Made by a program: the position numbers and the translations under genes. Shown here piece after piece: positions 56,601-64,000 of a DNA stretch of 64,000 nucleotides. The DNA comes from Arctopsyche grandis (taxonomy: Eukaryota; Arthropoda; Insecta; Trichoptera; Hydropsychidae): positions 16,650,501 through 16,714,500 of the forward strand of contig NC_135358.1 in assembly GCF_051622035.1 (NCBI RefSeq), given 5' to 3'. The notes beneath the pieces were generated by a model. That model did no database searches. It was given only the letters and a program-made list of their open reading frames with translations, and was not told where the DNA came from. Positions within the stretch are counted from its first letter, which is position 1. The number at the start of each line of letters is the position of its first letter.

Positions 56601-57262
56601 AGGTCTGTTCATACTTAACAGCACTGCATGACTCCGTTTCAAATATGTCATTTTATTACATTTCTATTCATATCTACCTACACGTTGCGGTCACGACACG
56701 TTTACAGCAATTTGGCCGAGTGCAAGGCAAAATCGGCTTACTTATACATTAGAGGCCATGACGATACGGCGCAATATTGCTTACGTCGTATTGTCGAGTA
56801 CTTGCAATATGAATGCATACACGTGCATTCGTAGCTACGCGTCAGACTACAAGTCAGCAAAAATGTTTCGACGTTTATCGAACGAAAAATTATGTATAAT
56901 CGCGCTGTTGTTGGAAGAAGAAGCTCAAGAAGGCAATAAAAAAGCACGGAGGTGTTTTGATGTGCATCCCATGTTAAAAAATAGAAAAACCGAAGGAGAG
57001 TTTTTGACACTGTATAAGGAGCTTCTGGATGATGGTAATTCGCGTGTATATTTCCACGATGGCCAAAAAAAACGGATACGATACGTTGACGGATGTTGCT
57101 GTAAGGTATGAACAGAAAATGTCGGGTACTGCTGTAAGCCTGCCGTGGCGCAAACGTGACGGTTGGTATGAATATACCCACACAAAATGTACCAAAGAAT
57201 ACTTTTCGTACGGCCGGATACGTGCTGAAGTCAGTACGTGCTGACTAAGTATGAACAGACCT
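56601..57262 (+). mobile_element. PIF/Harbinger derivative with transposase N-terminal remnant
   Basis: The ends AGGTCTGTTCATACTTA are inverted at both sides and flanked by TAA (56598-56600 and 57263-57265), the Harbinger target. The frame from 56863 reads MFRRLSNEKLCIIALLLEEE and then VHPMLKNRKTEGEFLTLYKE, similar to the N-terminus of Harbinger transposases. The catalytic part is missing, so it is a 662-bp deletion derivative. Confidence 0.85.
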
Positions 57263-58158
57263 TAATGCTAAACCAATTTAAATTTAATTATATAAGAAAT
57301 AGGAAAAATTGTAAAAAAAATTAAATAGGACAGTGTTTGTGGTGTTATGGCACAAAAGCATGTGTTTATGACAGTGCGGTAGATTTTACCGTCTCTCTTT
57401 TGTGCGCATTGCAGATTTGGTAGGAAAGAGAGGGAAAGAGAGCTATTTCCCGCCAAATTGCTGCAAGTCAGCACGTCTTTGGTTGCCTCTGTCAAATAAT
57501 AGTCAATTGCGTCTTGTCTTGAAGATAATCTGAGCCGTATTCGTGAATATATTATCTAGTACTGAGTATCTGGCGTATGAAATCAAGTGTAAGATTTTTT
57601 TATTTTTAATTATAAACCTTTATCTCAATAAATTCATGCACATAACGAACAATCGTTTCGATGGAATCGTCTCGATTGCTTTTGCAAAAATATCCAACAA
57701 ATGTTGAAAGTTTTTGAATACGCTTTGATACAATTTAATTTGTATTAATCTCAACCGCATATCTGACCTTTGTTTTAATTCAAAACCTGATGTTATTTTT
57801 TTTATTTATTTATATATGTTCATTATTATTTGACAGTCAAAATTGAAAACGACTGCTAAGAATTTTAGTAGTAAGAAAATAATCTTTGGAGCGACTATGT
57901 GGTCATGCATCCCTTTTTAACAGTTATTTATTATGTGTATATAATCTAACATTTTGTTGTTTTATTAAATTGCTGTTTTGAAAAAAATCGCTCAATATTA
58001 TAATCCATCACGATTTATTAAAATAAATAAATAAATACTGATTTGGTGAAAATTCTTGAAATTTCTCACTGCTAGTGTTATAACAAATAATGTTAATTGT
58101 TTTCTTCAATAAAATTACTAGCTTTAACAAAAACTTTAGTTCATTCACCTAAACAAAA
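57263..58158. other. AT-rich spacer upstream of thymidylate kinase
   Basis: No convincing gene. A purine-rich GGAAAGAGAGGGAAAGAGAG motif lies at 57423. Confidence 0.5.
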
Positions 58159-58395
58159 TTATTGGTTGTTGAAAAAAATTCTAGGATTTCTCATTTCAGT
58201 GCCTAAATTGTGAAGTAATTGATACTCTACCCACTTAATAATTGACACTTTTGGTTTTTGAGAACGTTTTTTTAACTCATTCTCAGCAACTTTGGAATTA
58301 TCAGTTCTATGAGCCAAAATTATTTTATTTACCAGCTCTATAGAGCTTATAGTGCTGGTGAACCTATCGGAAAACATCACTGGATGTAACCTACA
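58159..58395 (-). CDS. Possible last exon or small gene of unknown function
   Basis: A minus-strand frame of up to 87 codons with ordinary composition, ending KWVEYQLLHNLGTEMRNPRI and FFNNQ. A good acceptor (TTTTTTATGTAG/G) at 58396 would start it as a terminal exon reading LHPVMFSDRFTSTISSIELV. Alternatively ATG 58377 or 58422 starts a small protein head-to-head with thymidylate kinase about 65-110 bp away. I do not recognise the sequence, and no upstream exon was found with certainty. Confidence 0.3.
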   Translation of the reverse strand, partial: CRLHPVMFSDRFTSTISSIELVNKIILAHRTDNSKVAENELKKRSQKPKVSIIKWVEYQLLHNLGTEMRNPRIFFNNQ

Positions 58396-58486
58396 TAAAA
58401 AATGTTTTGTAATTAAATTCAATTAGGAAGAAATGTAATACCTACTTTTATGTTTTTTTAAATCTATTTCTCAGTTATTGCAAGCA

Positions 58487-59546
58487 ATGGGTAGAGGTGC
58501 TCTCATAGTTATAGAAGGTGGTGATAGATGTGGCAAAACTACATTTGCAAGAAATTTGGGTTTGTTTTCAAAGCAATACTCTCACTGAATATGTGATCAT
58601 TTATTTCATCATTTGAATTAACATGCATTTAAATTTTTAGTTTCCTTATTAGAATCTCATAAAATTCGTGCGAAGTATATGAACTATCCCAATAGGAACA
58701 CCGAAATTGGAAAATTGATAAATGCTTATCTCCAGTCAAAGGTATTTATATTTTATTATTAAATTTTTTATGACCACTCTATGACAAAAAAGGTGTGTGT
58801 GTGGAAGTAGGATGGAAATCTTTTGACACAACTTTAAAAGGGGCCATTCATATTTTTATTAATTAATTTATTCCAGGACAGCGATTTCAGTGATGAGACT
58901 ATTCATTTGTTATTTTCCGCAAACCGGTGGGAAAAAGTGTCTGAGATGAAGAAAATTCTTCTATCGGGAACAACTTTAGTTATCGATAGATATGCTTTTT
59001 CAGGGGCTTCATTTTCAACAGCAAAAGGTGCTATAATCTTACATACATATGTATTTGCGTAACATTAATGCATTTTATAAAATTGCAATATCATTTACAG
59101 GACTAGATTTAGATTGGTGTAAATCCCCCGATGTTGGTCTTCCTAAACCTGATTTGGTTTATTACTTACAACTTGATACCAAAACCCAGGTTGCAAGAGA
59201 AGGTTTTGGAAAGGAAAGGTAACGAGTGCTTCATCATTTTATTGAGAATTTGAATTGGAAAATCGGGTAGTCAAATCAACTTTTTTTTTTAGATACGAGG
59301 TATCAGAATTCCAAGAGAAAGTGACCGAAGTGTATAAAAAATTGATAGACTCGTCATGGGAATTGTTGGACGCTTCAAGGTGAGTAAAAAATTGTGTATT
59401 ATTAACATAAAAAAACAAATTACATTGAAAAATGTTTTTTTTTCTTCAGATCAACTGATGAGATTTTATCCGAAATATCATCATCTTTGATGTCACTCGT
59501 GGAAGATGTCCGCCAAAGAAATTTGGATAAATTATGGGTAAAATAA
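58487..59546 (+). CDS. DTYMK: Thymidylate (dTMP) kinase
   Basis: Phosphorylates dTMP to dTDP, feeding DNA synthesis. Six exons (58487-58559, 58641-58741, 58877-59027, 59101-59218, 59293-59379, 59450-59546) encode 208 aa (human 212). The P-loop is EGGDRCGKTTFARNL near residue 10. NYPNRNTEIGKLINAYL and LLFSANRWE follow. The DRY-type motif is VIDRYAFSGASFS near 95, then GLPKPDLVYYLQLD. The lid contains REGFGKERYE. An acceptor-like TTTCTCAG eight to fifteen bases before the ATG suggests a separate 5' UTR exon. Stop codons of this gene and PUM3 are 177 bp apart and convergent. Confidence 0.95.
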
Positions 59547-59723
59547 TAAATTTCTTAATCTTACATCACTTCAACCAATTTGCTATTTTATAGTTTGTAC
59601 AATTTTTATTTCATAATACATGCATTTATTGTTAATAAAACATAAGATCTGTCAAATATAATTTTATTACTTATAAAAATTGTTTACAATTTAATTTTAT
59701 TACTTATAAAAATTGTTTACAAT

Positions 59724-62397
59724 TTAATTTTTCATTTTTTTAAGTAATATTTTTGATCCAGCCGTCGATTGCTTTTTTAGCACTTTTTCACTTGAATCCA
59801 AAATTTCTTTGAGGGATTTTTGAACATCAGAAGAATTATTTTCAAATAGCGTGATTAGCAAAAAACAACCTCTGTTTGTAGAAATCCACAAACGAACCTG
59901 AAATAATAAAAAAAATCGGGTGATGCACAGATAAGCATTATACACAGAATTAATTTAATGTTAGCGAAACGGCGCTTACTGTATCTTCCTTCAAAAATTT
60001 GCAAGCTGCTTGACCAAATGTATATTCTCCTTTCTCAGTATTCACTTTATCATATTGTGCCAATTTTTTAAGACTAAGATGTATTCCTGCATGTTCGATA
60101 CCATTAACTTCCTTATCATCTTCAGTCAATTTCCAAGTAGTTTTACATATGAACTCAGCGACGCTGTCTAACGTGTTTTGTAAAAATTCACCAGAAGCTG
60201 AAAACATAAATATTCAATTTATTTTTTCTCATAGAAAGATATTTAAACTTCTTGTTGAGTGTGAATGATTTAGACTAAGCTTTTTAATATTTAGATGGTT
60301 TATTTGGCTACGATCAAAGTAGATGGTAAGTCTCATTCACGCACTCAGTAAGTGACTGACAAGTCTTGCCCAACTTGTTGATAAAAATATTTATTACCTG
60401 ACTTCAGAATGGCTGTCGTTGTGAGACTTAATTGGCTACTTCCTAGCCAAAATTCAGTGTTTTCTTGCAAGTTCTTACAAATTGCAGGTAATGCTTCTTT
60501 GAGCAATTCTGCAGACTTTTGTTCAGCAGGTTTTTTTGAGTTACCATGCGAAATTCCAGTATCCAACCATTCAACTAAAGATGGATGAAAATATGTTTTG
60601 TCCCTTGATGCTACCAACCACAGTAATACCTTTAAATAAATAAACATGTAAATCAATATTTAAGTACTCAATCAAAACTCATATTTTAAGTAGGTTATAT
60701 ATAAAAAAAAAAAAAAATACCTTTCTTCCCCATTCTTCTTTGGCAATATTGCTAATTTCATTAAGCAAGGCTGACAGAAGTACTTTATTGACTAAAACTG
60801 TATCGTCAACACTAGATAATATCGATAAAATCAATAAGTGACCATGTTCATGCGTGGCCAGTGAAAGAGCATGCTCTTTTACTACTTTAATGATAACCTG
60901 AAAGTTAAAATGAGTCATTTGTGTAATCTTTTCAAATACAAATAATGAAAAATATTTGTATACATATGTACACATGTACCTTCTTATCTTTGTTTGTTCC
61001 ATGCCATACACACATAACTGCAGCTTTAACACCAGCTTTCGAATTACTAAGTGGGGCTACTAGTGGACTAAGTGTTGTAACAAGCTCTGATCTGTCTGTA
61101 CTGTTACATTCTTTCAAATATTCAAACAATACTGCGTGCAATAATCTAATAAAAATTAAATACATGTAATAAGAGTTGATAGTTTTAATTGTGAATGTTT
61201 GAAAGGTAGGTTACTTACCCGCTGTCATGGACGTTTTTATTCAAAACTTTGAGAATATTTGCCTTTGTAGCACCGAGCATGGCATTTTTCATTTCCGGAT
61301 TATCTTTAAATGTGTCTTTGAGATATTGAATGCTCTCATCTTTATTCTAAAAAATTATTTTTGTTAATTCATTAATAAATATTATAAACTGTAATGTATA
61401 ATGTAATTCAAAGTACTAACATTTTTGTAAATGTCGCCATAAAATTCCTGTTGCAGACATTGCTTCTGTTTTTTCGAAGCTATTTCACTGTAAATATAAT
61501 CTAAAATAGGGGCGCTCATTGTATGAGATGCTAATTTGACAATGTGACCATTCAAGGTATTGATTACGTTGTTTCGAGTCAAAGCAGATCCATATTTCAG
61601 TATTCTTTTAACACAATTACGAGCATACTTGGAAAGAATCATTTCTGGAATTAGTTTCATCAATGCTTTTGAGATTTCTTCGCGGATTTGAGGAGAGCTG
61701 AATTTCAATAGCCATTGAATAATTCGCGTGGTGTCGTGTGCCAATGCCAATTGTTTGTAGTGATTGTTCTGATTTAACATATTATGCAGGTCTTGTGTCA
61801 ACTTCAGACGTTCTTCAGGAGTTCCCTTTTTCCTGGAAATATAATTACAAATAAAAATATAATATATAATACAAAATAAGGCTACGCATTCATAAGAAAC
61901 AAGAATAGTAGATGGGATTTGCGACTCGGAATGGGCAACTACAGCTCGATAAAAGAGCCAGTAATTTTATTTTACAACGTAATACAATAATGAAATTACC
62001 TTCTCAACTGTTCACTCATGACTTTTGCTTTATTAACAACGTCTAAAGTGTCCTCTTCAAATCCAGCATGGCGACGTTTTGTTCGCAGTTGTTTTTTTTC
62101 TTTTTTGAACTGGGCCCAATCTGGAGGCTTCGTTACTTCTTTTGTATTTTTACCTTTGTCAGTTTTATTACCAAATGGCTTCTTCGGTTTGAAAGTTTTC
62201 TTTGCAACGCCATTTGACGGCTTGGCATTCTTCGCTGCATTAACCTTTTTGTCGCCGACTTTCGGGTGCTTGCCGTCGGAAACTTTGGTCGGTTTTTGCT
62301 TATTTGGTGTTATTTTTGGCTTGACCGGGCTGGTTTTAGGTTTCTTGGCGACTTTTACGGTGGACTCCGCCCCTGACTCGCTTTTGGTTCGCTTCAT
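59724..62397 (-). CDS. PUM3: Pumilio homolog 3 (PUM3/Puf6, Penguin)
   Basis: Nucleolar Puf-like RNA/DNA-binding protein needed for 60S ribosome maturation. Eight exons: 62397-62000, 61832-61421, 61346-61219, 61145-60980, 60897-60721, 60629-60398, 60197-59980, 59897-59724; 634 aa (human 648). The N-terminal ~110 residues are lysine-rich and disordered. PPDWAQFKKEKKQLRTKRR and DLHNMLNQNNHYKQLALAHD lead into Puf-type helical repeats with SKYARNCVKRILKYGS, LASHTMSAPILDYIY, HEHGHLLILSILSSVDDT and EWGRKVLLWLV. The ATG at 62397 (MKRTKSES) is preferred; the frame is open to 62490 but that part looks like leader. This gene, not a canonical Pumilio, because of the basic N-terminus and the WAQFKKEKK block. 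Confidence 0.93.
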
Positions 62398-62490
62398 CCT
62401 GTTGACAGTTATAAGTTGCAACTGAGACACGTGCTTGCCGCATTGACAACTCCGGAGAAGTTTACTCGTAACGTGTAAAATAGCGACCAT

Positions 62491-63465
62491 ACGCGATTGT
62501 GGAATGAAAATGAATCGCAGTCAGGGTTGGCAGGCGTCCGGATTTTGGTGGGAATATCCCGATTCAGTTACTTAAATTTCGCGTCCCGATATGCAGTCTG
62601 TAATCCCCGAGTTTTAAATTGAACTAAAGAGACATTATTGATATAATTGCTGTTTTTGTATGCTTGAGTAAGTATGCAAGTACTGAGAAGTTCCCTTGGA
62701 TGGATGGAAGAGATTCCTTTGGATGGATTTGAAGAGCAATACAAAAACTAAATTTATTTATAGACCCAGAGAAGAACGAATTATCGACTAACGAAAAACG
62801 GATAAAATCTTTAAGTAATGAAAATGCAACCAATGTATATAAAATAGCGGTTTGGTGATTAGTCACAAAAATCTCGATTATTAAACATCTGGCACCCGAA
62901 AGTTCTATCCATCGAGAGTTACCCATATGAATTGTCATACTAATAAGAACTCGAGTGCCAAATATTTCGTATTCGCGATTGGCGCCGTCCACACACACGA
63001 TATCTACTACCGATATTTCCATATCCAGTTCCCATATTGCAACCTGTGGTTGCTATTTAGACGGCTCGGTGGAAAGATCGGTAGATAAAGACGGCTCGGT
63101 GGAAAGACCGAACTTTTTTACCGTTGCTAAATAACTTGGAGGCCGAGAATGGCAAAAGAAAAATAATTAATAACAGAAAACGTACACGAAGAAAATATTT
63201 TTAAAATGAAATTAAATTAGCAAGAAATGAAATTTTTTTATGGTTTTCGTTATATTTTGTAATAAAAAAAACATGTGTAAAGTTAGCACGTGGTTTGAAA
63301 AGATTTAATAAAAGTAATAATAAACAAACTGCTACTATCAAAAAGCTTGAGGGAAGATTTCTAAATTCGTCAAGACGTATTTGAAAATGACTAAAATGTG
63401 AAGTATCTAAAATGAAAGTAAAATCTTGTTTCAAATGAGATGTTTTGAAAGTGTGTCAAAAATGG
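62491..63465. other. Spacer between PUM3 and TRMT1 with MITE relics
   Basis: A decayed MITE begins at 62849 (GGTTTGGTGATTAGTCAC) and shares AACATCTGGCA and CTCGAGTGCCAAATATT with the element at 63466. It is cut near 62980 by a relative of the 54105 MITE (core CCATATCCAGTTCCCATATT at 63017). The phrase GACGGCTCGGTGGAAAGA is tandemly repeated at 63060-63110. No gene. Confidence 0.6.
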
Positions 63466-63670
63466 GGTTCAGTGATTACTGGTCACAAATTACTCGTCAC
63501 AAAGTCACTAAAATCTCTATAATGGAACATCTGGCAGCCGAAAAGTCCATCATACTAACGATAACTATCATAGTAACGAGAACTTGAGTGCCAAATATTG
63601 TGTATTCGCGATTTTCATGGCAAAAATTGTCTTTGTGACCACCCCAATGTGACGAATAGTCCAATTACCC
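63466..63670. mobile_element. MITE with GGTTCAGTGATTA end and exact 8-bp target duplication
   Basis: Ends are GGTTCAGTGATTACTGGTCAC and, inverted, GGGTAATTGGACTATTCGTCAC. AAAAATGG flanks both sides (63458-63465 and 63671-63678). It shares the internal block AAAATCTC...GGAACATCTGGCA with family 2. Length 205 bp, no ORF. Confidence 0.85.
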
Positions 63671-63792
63671 AAAAATGGAAGCAATGACACGATGCCTGTA
63701 TTTATGTGTATTTAGCGTGAATAATGTTGACATGCACGTTGACAGATTTTAGCACGAGGTTGGTCGCAAGTAGGCTGCAGTGTTTGTATCGA

Positions 63793-64000
63793 ATGGGGGC
63801 CACCAGAGCCGGAGGGGTCGAAGCGGGGGGTCTGAGTGGGGCGGCCGTCGAGGGGAGCGGGGGCGGGGGCGGGGATGGAAACGGGGACGGGGAAAGGGAA
63901 AGGGATCGGGTGTCGTGGGGGCGCGAAGGACAGGCGCATTTCCAGCTGGAGGCCGATCGCGTATTCTACAATCCAGTCCAGGAATTCAACCGAGACCTCA
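63793..64000 (+). CDS. TRMT1: tRNA (guanine26-N2)-dimethyltransferase TRMT1, 5' end only
   Basis: Methyltransferase that makes m2,2G26 in nuclear and mitochondrial tRNAs. Only the first 69 codons are inside the window; the frame is open to the end. The last residues, VFYNPVQEFNRDL, are the highly conserved start of the TRM1 catalytic domain. The preceding ~50 residues are glycine- and charge-rich (SGGGGGDGNGDGERERDR), coded by a GGGGC/GGGGA-type simple sequence, and are not conserved in the family. The ATG at 63793 is the first in frame. The gene is divergent from PUM3. Confidence 0.82.
   Translation, partial: MGATRAGGVEAGGLSGAAVEGSGGGGGDGNGDGERERDRVSWGREGQAHFQLEADRVFYNPVQEFNRDL

Noticed and set aside
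38211-63670. A functional DNA-damage gene cluster (CSB, NBS1, CAD, dTMP kinase)
   Set aside because: The genes are interrupted by RRS1 and others, show no shared regulation in the sequence, and such linkage can be chance.

Overview
The window is nuclear DNA of an insect. The coding genes are animal housekeeping and signalling genes with GT-AG introns, and the insect-type cytokine receptor Domeless and the p38-pathway kinase Licorne are both present. The order cannot be fixed from sequence alone. An intact CSB/ERCC6 gene argues against Drosophila, which as far as I recall lacks it. Intergenic DNA is very AT-rich, with (TA)n tracts and many short transposon derivatives.

Layout: 3' end of Taf1 (+, 93-2239); WASH complex subunit 1 (-, 7918-13823); domeless (-, 14685-18761, one exon); TMEM94 (+, 22168-31475, 25 exons); MKK3/6 licorne (-, 32972-34130); CSB/ERCC6 (+, 38211-41096, one exon); nibrin (-, 41365-43470, one exon); RRS1 (+, 44919-46303); the caspase-activated DNase DFF40/Drep4 (-, 48598-53432); thymidylate kinase (+, 58487-59546); PUM3/Puf6 (-, 59724-62397); and the 5' end of TRMT1 (+, from 63793). 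Apart from WASH and dome, neighbours alternate strand, so 3' ends are shared at about 0.2-0.3 kb in two places and 5' regions face each other. Functions include transcription and signalling, DNA repair or degradation (CSB, NBS1, CAD), nucleotide supply (dTMP kinase), ribosome assembly (RRS1, PUM3) and tRNA modification (TRMT1). Nothing shows that they act as one system.

The most unusual structure is in WASH. About 2.9 kb is tandemly duplicated (8840-11603 and 11604-14523). The left copy has lost about 1.1 kb, including most of the coding exons, and has gained a piggyBac-like insertion whose empty TTAA site survives in the right copy. The duplication places a 45-nt, phase-compatible exon inside WASH.

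The rest of the space between genes is a graveyard of small elements. These include a group of 8-bp-target MITEs sharing GGTTCGGTGATTA-type ends (with nested insertions), other hAT-like, piggyBac-like, Harbinger and Tc1/mariner derivatives, and two copies of one tRNA-derived SINE. There are also two short LTR elements of a TRIM-like family plus one solo LTR, and one compound hairpin that carries an inverted copy of its own flank. I found no CRISPR array, rRNA, operon or clearly novel enzymatic system.
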